In this document: in pieces, positions 1-12,180 of the stretch
How the letters are laid out: each line of letters begins with the position of its first letter
Numbering within the stretch: the stretch's first letter is position 1
NCBI GenBank assembly: GCA_000310025.1
Contig: FN649739.1
Span: 2,678,679 to 2,742,678, forward strand
DNA from: Ectocarpus siliculosus
Lineage: Eukaryota; Sar; Phaeophyceae; Ectocarpales; Ectocarpaceae
Direction: 5' to 3'
Length of the DNA stretch: 64,000 nucleotides
Position numbers and translations under genes: made by a program
Notes under the pieces: model-generated
Seen by the model: only the letters and a program-made list of their open reading frames with translations
What the model was told of the DNA's origin: nothing
The model's database searches: none

Positions 1-984
1 AAGCTGTGGTTTCAAACATGACAGTCCCGCCGACAGCAAGATTCGCCGCATGGTCGATTATGTTACAGTCCAGTAGCCAGCGGGATTCGCCGCATGGCCG
101 ATGTCGGCAGTCCAGTCGACAGCAGGAATTCACCGATGTTGACAGTCCCGTGGAGCCGACAGCCGAGGCCGAGAAAAGACATGGGAGATCGAGAAACACT
201 ATCAGTGGCCAAAAATGACAAGACTAGGAGCGAGAAAACTTCACCTACGATTGACCGACCGTCAGCTGCTCTACCGTGGCGTGTGGCTTGTGATTTTCGG
301 AGAAACAGCAACCAGCAACCGTAGCAACGCGGACAATAGTGGCGGCGGTGTCTGTCTTGTCACCTGAGCGATCTCGTTGTGGAAACGAGTTTGGAACTGC
401 AGCCTAGCCCACTTGATGCAGTCTCCGAAACTGCTCGGTCTGCTCGAATCGAGCGACTCGGATATCCTGCAACATCACCACCGAAAACACAAGCACGAAC
501 ACAGCAAGAACGTCATTCGATGAATTGCAAATGTGAAGCTAGAATAACAGTCTTCTTTGCCACCGGGTAAAAGACTTCTCTGGGAACTGTCATCATTTTC
601 ATGTCTCTTCTTTCGTACCACTGCTTCGCGAGGAAACATCAGCTTGGTAAGACAAAAAAAAATTCCCGTTGTTTCTACACCGTCATGAAGAGGTTTCGGA
701 CAGAGGTGAAAGCGGTCGTGAAAGTGGCTGAAGAGGTGAAAGCGGTTGTGACAGTGGCTGAAGAACACCATGACGAAAGACAACAACAACAAAAACTTTT
801 GTTCCGGCCTATCATGACAATAACGCAGAGATTTAGGAATCCGAAATAAATTTGAGAATTTCCGCCCTCCCCCCCGCATTGAAAAACTGAACGAAGGACA
901 CAACTCTAGAGCAGCCAGGGTTAGGTAGACAGAGCACTATGGAGCTATGGAGCAAGGATACAGGTGACACGGAAATAGCTTCAC
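1..984 (-). other. Intron sequence of the E1 gene (no exon seen)
   Basis: The E1 exon ending at 985 finishes in the middle of a codon on a GTGAAG donor, so the gene must continue to the left. No further E1 exon (second half of the catalytic-cysteine domain or ubiquitin-fold domain) can be read on the minus strand here. The first 160 bases carry several imperfect copies of a GACAGTCCCG / GACAGCA motif. The longer open frames in this stretch have no recognisable protein character. Confidence 0.7.
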
Positions 985-3900
985 CTGGTGAGGGTCTCGA
1001 GCTTGGTGTTGTGTTGGGAATTCAGGAAGGTCGTGTAGTTGGGGTCCTGGAGGTACTGGTTGACATCCTCCGCGTTCTGCTTGAAGCACCCCTCGAACCA
1101 ATCCCGCGACCACTGAAGGGTGTGCTCTATCTGAAACGGCATGAATTATCGTGATACGGCACCAGAGTGAAACGGCACCAGAGTGACACCGTGAAACCGA
1201 ACAAGGGTGAAACGGAACAAAAGTTAAACCGTTAACGGCACAAAGGTGGAAACGGAACCAAGTGAAAAAGAAACAAGAGTGAAGCTGTGCAAACATAAAT
1301 GCAAGAGACGGAACCTGAACAATACCAAGCACGTGTTGTAACAACAGTGCGTTTACAGTACACATGTAGAACGGCACTCTGTCCGGCGCGTTGGGCCGAG
1401 ATGAGTGGCATCGGAAACTGCTGTAGTCTGACCAGCGCCTGAAACCTTGACAGCAAGCAGGCACAAACTTCAGACGCATCTAGACGGTGCTATTATAGGC
1501 TTCAGATATAGAAAGACAGCAGATAAAAATAAAGAAACCATCTCATGGCTCCGACTTTCAAGGTCCCAACTGCTGTTGAGGTTACCACCAAACGAAAGAA
1601 CGAACGAGCGAAATCATAAAGCACTAGCGACGACAGCAGTGGCACCCTACAGCACAGTACCTGGTTGGGGAAGTTTTTAAGCGTGCAAACGGGGATCGAC
1701 TTCTCCGGAGGGTCCCTGCTAGCACCGTAGTTCTCCGTCAGGTAAGGAACCACAATCTGCATCAAGACGACCAACGAAGGAAAAAACAGAACGGGTAGTA
1801 GGGTTAGCCTCCTAGCGGCCGCCCTTTACTATAATAGGATCGGAACAAGAACTTTGTGTAGACAAGGTTAAATCAAAATCCATCAGGGACGTGCGTCCAT
1901 TGAAGCACACAGAGTACCAAACAAGAAACAAAAATAGTAAAATTCGAAAGATAGAGGTGTGTAGACGGGGAGAGGGAAGGCCACAGCACACAACAATCGT
2001 TCTAGGGCATGTCTCCGCTCCCTTATCCTTGTCTTTGGATATGCTCAAAAACGTCTACTGCGTCACTTTTCTATCTTCATCATTGCATGAACGTGTATGC
2101 CCACAATCGCACGGCGTATCCATCGTTACCGTTACCGCATACCTGTGTGTTACCCTTCGTGCCAAGGGTCCCGCTCTCCAACATGGGCTTCCGGTAGAAG
2201 AGACACCTGCGTTCAAACACACACACAGCAGTCATGTTGCATGGCATTGAGGTGAACGAGGTGAACGAGGTGAATGCATGCATGCGTCACCACCACCACC
2301 AACAACAACAACGGCAGGACCACGTCACGGATCCGAACCAGCTGTACAGCCAAGCGCAAACAGGTCCGGCTGCAATACCCATGCATACGTCGGAGGCGAG
2401 ACTCCAGGTGCTCTGAGCACCGTTCCATGCATCTGAGTCTTGGGTTTTCTCTCTCAAACTAACGCCCGTGATGCTGACCAAAAACAATGTACTTCGCACG
2501 CATCAGCAAATATTGATGGATTCCTCTCAAGCGCTCCTTCGATCCCACGGTGCCGATCGAAACGGGGACATTGAGCAAAACACAAAAGGCCGAGTTTTTG
2601 GTAGCAAGTCAGCCACCTCTTAAGGCCATGTACACTGTACAGGCTTTTACAAAGGGTGTCACATTTTCGAGGACTACTGACTGCTGTTGATGCCAAACAG
2701 AGGCATGCAAGAGCTACGGTTCATGAGCACGGTGGAATAGATACCTCTGGTCCATGTAGAGCCGAGCCTCCACGTTGTCCAGCGCCGTGCACACAGCCTG
2801 AAATGATCCATCAAGGTTGCGAGAGGGTAAAGAGAAACAGGGATAGTGCGAAAGGCAACAATGACGCAACCACCCAATGCACCCAGTATACACAAGGTGT
2901 AGGGTAATGACGTGCATGTCGCACCATTCCAACGGCTTGTGTAAAATATATACCACGCTACATACGGCATGCAAATGAACCTTCCTTATCCTTGTTTCCG
3001 CTCCCACACCATTAGCATCACACCGCCATCATCCTGACAGCATCATGACTCCATCCATAGCATCACACCACCATAATCCTAACAGCGTCATGACTCCATC
3101 ATTGACGTCATGACGCCATCAATAGCATCACACCATCATCGTAACCCTAACCCTAAGCCAAAACTTCGACGAAACCGTACGAAGAACACACCACATCACA
3201 CCAAACCACCACACCACCACATCACATCACATCACATCACATCACAGAACACCACTGACCGACAATCCGGAGTAGAAGTCGTCGCTGAACAGCTCCTCCG
3301 TCTCCTGCGCACACTTTGCCTCGTAAGGCTTGATGTTGAGGGACGGGTTCATGGCCCGAACAGCCCCGGCTGCGGTGAGACTCTTGGCCCGACCGATGTC
3401 AGACTCTCGGAACAAAAACTGTCTGGAGAGACGGGTGACCAAAAATCAAGCAGAAAAAAACACAATGAGTTCATCGCTTTACCCTGGACTGTTACCTGTC
3501 GATACGGATGGAACCTGCTTACTATTCTACGAAAAAACAAATTCGGCGAACGCGGCGCTTGGATCCGAAACCCTGGCAAGGATGTTCGTGGCACGTGGTG
3601 CGACTCACACGCTACGCAGTCCGCTTATAGGTGTGCCCTAGTCTGATGTACGAAGGCCCCGGGCTGGGGAGCCTATCCAAGCCTTCTTTCTTCGAGAAAA
3701 TCTGGAATAACACATATTTCGACTTCAGTCGTGGTCTACCGCAGTAGTATACACAGCGGTACTGTACCAGACCGCAAATACATGGCCCGTCACCCGGAAT
3801 AAGGCTGACGAAATCGCGAATACCAGGTAAACGAGGTGCTGCCATAAAATAATCCCAAACATAGCGTAGACTCAACAGACAACCTTTGCTGTAGGCTTAA

Positions 3901-6900
3901 ACTCAACAACACAGCGGACGTTGAAAGAAAAAAAAAATGCATCGACGATACAGGCCAGCATCCTCGCGGTACCTGGACAAGTTGGACTTCTCGATGTTGT
4001 CCATGTCCGTCACATGCACCTGCCCGTCGCCATCACACCCCACCCCCATCATGGCCCAGTTCTTGAGCATCTCGCACCCGATAGCGCCCGCCCCTACCAA
4101 GAACAACTTCTGCTTGCCCAGCAGGTCCTGCCATCAAATGAAACAGACCAGACCCGAGTGCGAGCGTCAAGCCAAAAACAAATTACGCCCCGCTCCAGGC
4201 ATGACACCAAAACAAAATCCCTGGCGCGCTCTCTGTCGTTCTAGTACATGTATATTCGCACTCGTGGATCAGGGTCGTCGTTCCTCACACGAGCTGCATG
4301 GCAAGCCCCAAGCACTGTTGTAGTTCGTGTGACCGTGGCGAAAACATTGGCTCTGAAAGGTATACAAATGAATTAGTCTAACGAACAACCGGTGGGTGTT
4401 CAGTGTTGAGTAAAGCTAGCGACACCCGAACCGATAGCAGCGATACGATGGCGCTAGTTTGGGCCCCATTACATTGATCCGCGAATGTCGTTCGTATGCC
4501 TCTCTCTCCCCCCGCCCCACCGTCTCTCTCCGCCTTCCACACGCAAAACAACGGCCATGGACTAGCATGCAACGGGTGGCATCTTGTTCGTTCACTGGCA
4601 GACGGTTATGGCGGTTAATGCGAAAAAAATAATTACACTTGGGGAACACACACATGACACATGACCCTTGCAAACGTTTTCCGTTCTTAGCATGCCTTTC
4701 AAGACTTCGGGTCTTCTCATTGGTCAGCCGGTTATGTACCGCGGTCGATGCAAACAACAACACACATATGTACCTGCATGGTCTTGCCGAAGACCATGAT
4801 GCTTCCGTCGTACCGGCAGCCAAGCGGCTGCACCTCCTCCTTGGCCAAAGGCTCCTCCGGCAGTGCTTCGAAGGCGTCGTAGTACATCCACTGACGGATC
4901 GGGCTGCACGAAGTTCGTTCACAAAACAAATACCGTTCCATGGGGCATCGTGCGGAGGATGAATATCCAATTTCACCAACTACTTGAAGTATGAGAGAGA
5001 GAGAAGGAAATAACCGCGATACGTATCTATCAACTGCAACGTGACCGTGTCCTTTTAAAGACCGTACGCCACGCTTCAAGAGTCACCTTCGTCTCCTACA
5101 ACCAAGAGACACCTTCGCCTCCTAGCACCAAGAGTCACCTTCGTCTCCTAGCACCAAGAGTCACCTTCGTCTCCTACCACCAAGAGTCACCTTCGTCTCC
5201 TACCACCAAGAGACACCTTCGTCTCCTAGCACCAAGAGACAACGGTACCAGCACATTGTGGTACAGCAGTAGTTTCGCCATGTCCAATTCAAGGCTTCGT
5301 TATCCCTCGCACCAAGCCTCTCGCATGCTGCCGTACTACCAGTCCCTCACAGCCCTTGCCACAACCCCCTCTAGTCCTTCACAATGAAGAAGCAATACCA
5401 CATCACTCACGCCCAACTCTTCAGGTTCAACAGAAAAGCCTGCTCTAGAGCCTAGCCTTTAGGTTACGACCCTCGCTACCGTCTCCTCCTTGCTACTGTC
5501 CCCTCCTTACAGCAGTACTTAGACCTCCATTCGTCACCTGAACTTTCCGGAGCAAGCCTTGAGCACCTCTTGACCCACGATACCACCCATGGTGGCGCAG
5601 ACCGGGTTGAGAACACCGCGGGCTCCAAGAGACAGCCGCAGGATGACATCCTACCCACAACAACGGCAGCGCGCCAGCGCGAACGGTAGAGAAATCCAAG
5701 ACATGAGTTGATTCGAGTAGATAGCGGCGGTACAGCTGTGTCGGCAGGCTGGTTCGTGGCGTGCTTCTACCTATATACCTACCTACGTCGCAGCAGCACG
5801 CGCAGGGCATCCCATGTGACCAACTCCCACCAGGGAACCCCGCTGATTGGCATCTACAGAAACACACATCCACACTGGTACAAGTATCCCATCACACGAC
5901 AGTAGTGCTTCAAACCGCCGTCGTCGAAACCCGCCATCCTGGAACATGTTCTGTACCCGCGAACCTCTTTCCAACGGTGCTATTACACATCTCCGATATC
6001 TGCCACATCTCCGATATCTGCCACGTCTCCGACATCTCCTACATCACCACACAGTAGTCGACCAGATCTCCCCGTACAAATACGTGTGTCGGTCCGTCCG
6101 TTCCTCACCTTGCTGTCATCCAGCCCTTCCACCTTGAAGCCTCCGTCCTCGTCGAAACCCTTGGTGAGTTCGAACACCGCCTCCGCCTGCTCCATGTCTC
6201 CCGCCTCGGGCAAGCTGCCTTTGTCCGCACGGTACTGCGACAAGATAAAAAATGACAGATCGCGCAAAAAAATCGTAAAAAAAACAAAAAAAAATGGGAA
6301 AAAAAATGTAGAACATCGTATTCAGAGCGTTGCAGCAGTGCTGCATGAGGCACTGCCTCGTACAGTACTTCATCGGTTGACGCGCGGACTTGAAAGGACG
6401 AAAAAACGCCTTTCACGTCGGAAGGTAAGCAACGCGAAAACTGCCTCACTTCACCCACCGAATTAGCCTAAGGTCCGTGGGTGCGAGAACACATGACGGG
6501 CCTATGTAGTCCAAACAAATAACGACCGCACAAGCGCAGTCTATTTACGCGAGTACAACAAGCATCGCCCGTCTCTGGTTCATCCATGCAACGGCCTGAA
6601 CCGCCGAAAAAAAAAAGCCCCGCGAGCGCTAGCCTTCATTGAAAATGATCGTAGACTAGTCTATACCCTCTCCATCGTCGAGTACTCGGGATTGTGGTAT
6701 CATGGTATGTTTAGAGAAGTATTTGTTGCGTATTAGATTAAAAAAAAATCTACAACCGTTTCACCATCGTCCTCGTCGCGCACGATTTGCCGGCAGACAA
6801 ACATGCACAAGCCATCCAAAACGGCCATATACGGCAAGGCGCGCAGGTCAAGGAATGTACAGCAGTACACACCTTGTCGAGTCCGCGGAAGGCTTGGTGC

Positions 6901-9900
6901 AGTACCCCCGGGCGGCCGATCTTGGCGAAGTCCGTCTCCATGAAGGGCTCCGGCTTCGACAGCGCCTCACGAAGAGGGAGGAAGGAAAGCGTCGAAGGCT
7001 TCTTCACCTGATAGGATAACAACAACACACATTGTAGTGACCAAAACAGTATGGCAACACACATGCTAGTGACCAAAACAGTATGGCCACACACATTGTA
7101 GTGACCAAAACAGTATGGCAACACACATGGTATTGGCCAAAACAGTATGGCAACACACATGCTAGTGACCAAAACAGTATGGCAACACACATTGTAGTGA
7201 CCAAAACAGTATGGCAACACACATGCTAGTGACCAAAACAGTATGGCAACACACATTGTATTGATCAAAACAGTAAGATAACACACATTGTAGTGACCAA
7301 AGCAGTACATGGTATTGACCAGCAAGGGTACAAGGTCAAGACGCAATGGCACACCATGCGGCTGTACCAAGGGCAACCCCTATTTGCACGACGCGAGTGC
7401 AAATAAGACCGTGCACGACTCGATTTGTGATTGGTCAAAACAGCGCGCGCAGCGTGCGGACCACGTTCTGACATGCGGACCACGAACGTGGCGCAGCCGC
7501 GTTCGTGGCCAGTCTCGCCACCACGGCCCCGGTTGGACGTCCGTGAGGGTTAGGGTTAGGGTTAGGGTTAGGGTTGGGTTGGGTGGGTTGGGTTGGGTCG
7601 GTCACGTGTGTGTATAACCCAGTTTCAACCCATCCACGGAGGCGTTTCGAAGCGTGCACGTCTTATTTGCACGTGCGTCGTGCAAATAGGGGTAGCCCTG
7701 TACCAAGCTAGACCCCAATTGCAAACAAGCGTGGGTGTGGGTGGCCCCCTATTTGTCGTGCTCGTTTTCAACAAATCGAACTCCTTCCTCAATCTCCGTA
7801 GATCGGGACAACATACATGGCACAGGGGGCACAAAGCAAGAGGATGACATGACGCAACATTCAGAGCCTGACGAAGAGAGTCGAGAACGGCTTTCAAAAA
7901 AACTCACTTCACCAGCATTGCAGGCTCCTGTCATTTCCAGCCTTGGTTGTCGAACGATAGTGCCTGTCCTCTGTCTCTACAGTATGATTGAACATCATGT
8001 TGAAAGGCAGATGTACAAACCTGGTTGACGTAGCCCGACACGAAGGTTCCGAGGCTTGAGGTGTCGCAGTCGATCTCGAAGCTGAAAGGACCCTTCTCTG
8101 TGATGGTGAACTCACGGCCCTCAAGCTAGATAGCAACATTGTCACCACCAGCAGCAGCAGCAGCGCAGTCGGGGTGGGGAGAGAGAAGAGGGGACACGCA
8201 CGATGCACAAGCAATGACAAGATGAGACGAGATAAAGAAAAGACAACCAAAGGCAACACGAGACGCAAGAACAGGACAAGGAAAGAGCCAACAGAGAGCA
8301 GGCAGAGAAAATGGTGCGCAACAAGCCAACAACGCTTCCCAAAAACACGTGCCGTGATGCACGCACGCATCAGCCGAGTCAGACACCTCCAGAACAAGAA
8401 ATAGCTCCACAGGATAAAATGCAGCAACGGGGACGCGACAAGATAGACAGCTACGTGCAAAGCAGATACCGCTGTCTGCTTAGCATAAACCACGTTGGGG
8501 ACACCGGTCCTGCTGAGTATCTGTCGCAAACTTCCTGCACCGAATTCGAATGAGGTCAATTGCCCTCCATTGGAAATAGTTTGCCCCCCCAACAACGGAG
8601 CCGCATCTTGCCTGCACCTCACTAGCCACGTACAGCAGTGGCGATTGACCACCAAAAACCGCATAGATGCCTTCGAAACAAAACAATGGGAATCAAGAGC
8701 AAGTCGGAGAGAAATCTTCCTCGCTACTCTCTCCCCACACGCCCTAAAAAAAAGAAACACCAGCATTACAAGCAAAACCGGAGCTAGATTCCTTCGCTTC
8801 GGAGGGCGGCGGGTAACAAACAACAAACACAAGCAGAGAAAGGCAATCACAAGCACACCTCTGTCATCGCCTGAACGGAGTTGAACGTCGCCACGCAGGC
8901 CACCAAAAACACAAGCGGAGAGAGGTAATCACAAGCAAACCTGGGTCATCTCCCGGAAAGAATTGAAGGTTGACATGCAGGCAACAGAAAGCAAAAAAAA
9001 GAGGCAATCACAAACACACCTCGGTCATCCCCTGGATAGAGTTGAAGGTCACGACGTCCCCGGTCACGAGGTTGTGCCGCTGGTCGTCCATAACCGTCAC
9101 CAATCCCACCGCATCCTTCGTCACGGACGAAACCACGCAAGACGCCGCCTGGTTACCGTCGGTGTCCGACACAACGAAGGCCTCCCCGAAGTCGCAGAAG
9201 GCGTAGGCGAAGACCCCCCTGGCGTCGCAGGAGATGAAGCACACGCCCTTGGCGTGGCAAATGTCGTTGACGCGCAGCTGCTCGTCTAGCGGGGCGTCGA
9301 TCATCACCACCGCCTGGTAGGAGCCGATCATGGCCTCGGTTACTTCGCCGGTGGTCGTGGAGACCTGAGAGGAGAAGGAGCGGCGGGACTTTGTTCACGG
9401 GACTGTCGTTTTGGGACGGATTTGAGAATCGCCGTCACCGGTGAGAAAAGCGGCGGGACTTTGTGCGCGGGACTGTCGTTTTGGGGCGGATGAGCATCGC
9501 CGTCACCGGTGAGCAACAACAACCCTTGCACCGTGTATATGGTACACACGACAGAACATCCAAGTCTTGCGATGCGAACAGCAAGCAGACGCCATGTTCA
9601 AGGCACAGGCAACCAATTCATATGCAAACCATGCCCGAGGCAGCAGACGCCATGTACAAGGCAGACAGGAGGGAGGGGGGGACCCTTCGCAGCATCGGTG
9701 AGGGCGAATCGAACAGAGCGTGTATTGTAGACAAGGGATGCCGTCTGAGGAGTAAGAAAGACTTGTACAATGCTCATCTGTTGCCCCCAACTTAGGCGCA
9801 GGGCTTCGAATCAACGTGTATGATGCTGTAGTCTTCTCTCTGAGCTCGTAGTCCTGCCCTCTCCCGGCCATATTCACTACATGTTCATCAAAAGACTATC

Positions 9901-10136
9901 CAAAATACCACACGCACGCACGAGCCAGAAAACAAATAACAAGCTCTTCAATAGTTCTTCCGTCACCAAGATCTCCCATGTTGTCTCTCTCACCCCAACG
10001 TATCGGTTGAGCTCAGCCAGCTTCGACACGCACGCGGCCGCCCTAGGCTTTCCCAGGTCTGCCTCCGAAAGGTAAAACTGAAAGTCCCGCCATGTGACAG
10101 TCCCGCAACGTGACGGTGAGGACAACGCAGAGTAGT

Positions 10137-10174
<38 letters not shown>

Positions 10175-12180
10175 GAGAACAGGCAAGGTCGGAGTGTGCA
10201 CACGTCGTCAAGAAGGCTGTCTCCTGTCTGCCTCTGGTGGAGCTAACCCCTAGCCTCGGCCTCAAAAATGCGGCCGTTTGTAGAATGTATGATGTATGAT
10301 GTATGCATGTCACGTGGAAGTGCGCCTTTTCGAGTGCGACTTCTTCCTTCCAAAGGTTGAGGTACGGCTGAAACTGCTGCGCTGCTCACAACACACCAGA
10401 GCAACTCAAACCTCACAATGCAAGGAGGGTGTCACACAGGGCGATATGCAGTATCGAAGAAGCAGAGCATATATGGTTCTGGCGTGGCAAACAAACAGCC
10501 GCAGATGACCTATTGCAATATTTAATGGCGGTGGAATGGGGCGTTTGAAAAGCCATCGCTGCTCAGTAGCGGCGGGGGGGCGGGATGAAGCGAAGACCAC
10601 GCGTTGGTGGGGGGTACAGCACTATAATAGTCTAGATGAAGACTCTGGATACCTGCGTCCGGGCCGTCTGCAATGATACCAGAGTTGCCGTGTGCAATCC
10701 AGGGAGCGCAATGGCGACTTGGCCTGCATCTTGAATACTACGAATCGTGGTCCGCCATGGACCCCGTGTCTACATACTGCTGTGATTTCGGCAAGACCAA
10801 GCAGGATCACGCACGTACATGGGCCTAACAACATCAACCCCAATGTGTACTTCACTTCATACCTGCGCAGACAAGTCGCTCCACTCGGCGGGTCCATCGT
10901 CGAGAAGGGTCACCGATTTCACACCGGCAAGGATGACGTTCTTCGCAACCTCGGCACCCAGCCCGTTCGCGCCCACGATCAGCACGTTGGACGTAGCCAT
11001 GCGCCTCTGTATATGGGCGAGAACGAGGAACGTGCCGGGGGGCGGGTAGGCAGGCAGACACACAAGGAAAAGGTGTATTTATAGTTGAGCCCGACATGCA
11101 CCGGGTCAGGTCGGGCGATGCCGGGTGAAGTTAAACACCGCAACTGCTGCAAGCGTGAAATCGAGGCGAGAAAACCACAGTGCACCACGTACGCAGAATA
11201 TATATATAGTACATCAGCTCAAGATACGCGAGCGATAGCGATATCAATCAAGGCGGGTGAAGCTAGGCCAAACAGTTCGGGCACATCATACCATGTCTCC
11301 CAGCTTGGCGGGATAGTTTGGACCCCACATGAACAAGGATATGTAAAGGTCGTGCCATTGAAACGGACCAGAAATCACGACCAAGTCCGTTCCAAAGAAA
11401 CGGTCGTGTTCCAGAGATGCTACAGCCCGGAGCATGACCGAGAAAAACAATGTATACCGTTTTACTCGGTACGGCCAATGTGGAGAAGAAGCTGGCCCTC
11501 ACGGGTCTCACGGCGGCAAAGACCGTGGACCGCTATCATAACGTACTACTCGACACAAGGCGCACCAACACTAGAGCGTGATTCATTCGCACATAGACAG
11601 ACGGACCAGCAGCAAATTATGGACGCGGATGGTGGGATCGTCGCGTGTTAATTGTTGTGCGATCCTATCCAATTTCTTCTTTGGTGTCGATCGTCAGTCA
11701 CACCTATCGTGGTAACTTCTTGACGCACCAACCGGGGTCGTACAGCAGGAGAAAGGGAAGGCCACACAGGGAAATAATTTTGCTTTGTTTTATTCTCGGT
11801 CGTACCTCTGCGGTGCTTGCCATTATCATTCTTCAGACAACCATTTCTTTAGTGTGGTGATGCTGAGTAGCCATACGTCCTGCCCAAAACCGAAACCAAA
11901 ACATAAATACACACAGATAATTTCCCAATAATGGCCAACACGAACAACTAGAAAACGTGCGTATACGAAAAACAAAGGCACAAAAAGACAACCCCCGTTC
12001 ACACACAAGCAGGTGGGCTTCTTGCGCCTTGTGTCAAGTGTAAACTCGGTAGTGCCGTACCTGGGCCTCGTGCCCCATGACGTACAGCTGGCGAGAGTAA
12101 AGCGACTCGTCAACGCCGGCCTTGCTCCCGCCGCCACCGGCCTCAACGGCCTTACCCCCCTCGGCTGGATCAGGAGGCAT
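985..12180 (-). CDS. UBA1: Ubiquitin-activating enzyme E1, 3' part outside window
   Basis: E1 adenylates ubiquitin with ATP, captures it as a thioester and passes it to E2 enzymes in cytosol and nucleus. Fifteen exons in transcript order: 12061-12180, 10863-11006, 9994-10077, 9020-9364, 8021-8125, 6873-7007, 6109-6234, 5538-5650, 4774-4903, 3973-4127, 3260-3422, 2745-2797, 2143-2206, 1661-1756, 985-1130. All have GT-AG borders and keep frame, giving about 659 residues. Seen: the E1 start motif [11 protein letters not shown] (about residues 29-39), the inactive adenylation domain with [12 protein letters not shown], the first catalytic-cysteine half-domain in the 345-bp exon, the active adenylation domain with ATP loop GAGAIG (446-451) and [17 protein letters not shown], and the catalytic cysteine in [10 protein letters not shown] (about Cys603). 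Human UBA1 is about 1058 residues, so roughly 400 C-terminal residues lie to the left. The ATG at 12180 is directly followed by coding sequence conserved with other E1 proteins. Confidence 0.95.
3018..3140. repeat. Imperfect tandem repeat in E1 intron
   Basis: Two to three degenerate copies of a unit containing CATCATGACTCCATC and AGCATCACACCAC, followed by two CCCTAA units at about 3137-3150 and a (CACAT)n-like stretch near 3220. It lies inside the intron between E1 exons 3260-3422 and 2745-2797. Confidence 0.6.
5079..5242. repeat. 26-bp minisatellite, about six copies
   Basis: Unit of 26 bp with the core AGAGTCACCTTCGTCTCCTA, alternating between CACC and GACACC variants. Sits in the E1 intron between exons 5538-5650 and 4774-4903. 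Confidence 0.85.
7017..7318. repeat. 32-bp minisatellite, about nine copies
   Basis: Unit of 32 bp beginning GTGACCAAAACAGTATGGCA, followed by ACACACATGCTA or ACACACATTGTA variants. Variant types alternate, suggesting a higher-order 64-bp unit. It starts about 10 bp upstream of the 3' splice site of the E1 exon 6873-7007. Long open frames across it are repeat artefacts. Confidence 0.9.
7364..7704. mobile_element. Fold-back (MITE-like) element carrying telomeric repeats
   Basis: Two inverted arms of about 50 bp, at 7364-7413 and 7653-7704, match each other over CCCCTATTTGCACGACGC and GTGCAAATAAGAC. Between them lies a TTAGGG tract that degenerates into TTGGG units. No coding capacity is seen. 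The arrangement looks like a small non-autonomous DNA element in an E1 intron. The family is not recognised and no target-site duplication was resolved. Confidence 0.6.
7546..7600 (+). repeat. Interstitial telomeric repeat (TTAGGG)n
   Basis: About five GGGTTA units followed by degenerate GGGTT units. TTAGGG is the telomere unit of many eukaryotes including brown algae. The tract lies inside the fold-back element at 7364-7704, so it is not a chromosome end. Confidence 0.9.
9379..9516. repeat. 70-bp tandem duplication next to an E1 splice acceptor
   Basis: Two copies of a roughly 70-bp unit, starting at 9379 and 9449, share AGCGGCGGGACTTTGT, GGGACTGTCGTTTTGGG and ATCGCCGTCACCGGTGAG. They lie in the intron, about 15 bp upstream (in transcript sense) of the acceptor of E1 exon 9020-9364. 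Confidence 0.85.
10138..10170. repeat. (CAG)n microsatellite
   Basis: About eleven uninterrupted CAG units in the E1 intron between exons 10863-11006 and 9994-10077. A shorter (CAG)n lies at about 8144-8164 in another E1 intron. Confidence 0.95.

Noticed and set aside
6750-7376. 208-codon minus-strand open frame with repeating Cys/Val/Leu pattern
   Set aside because: It is the translation of the 32-bp minisatellite and overlaps the real E1 exon 6873-7007 in another frame.
7546-7600. A chromosome end or telomere
   Set aside because: The tract is short, internal to an intron and enclosed in inverted arms.
7909-8856. 315-codon minus-strand open frame
   Set aside because: It covers the true E1 exon 8021-8125 and intron sequence; the remainder lacks domain character and is bounded by good splice sites.
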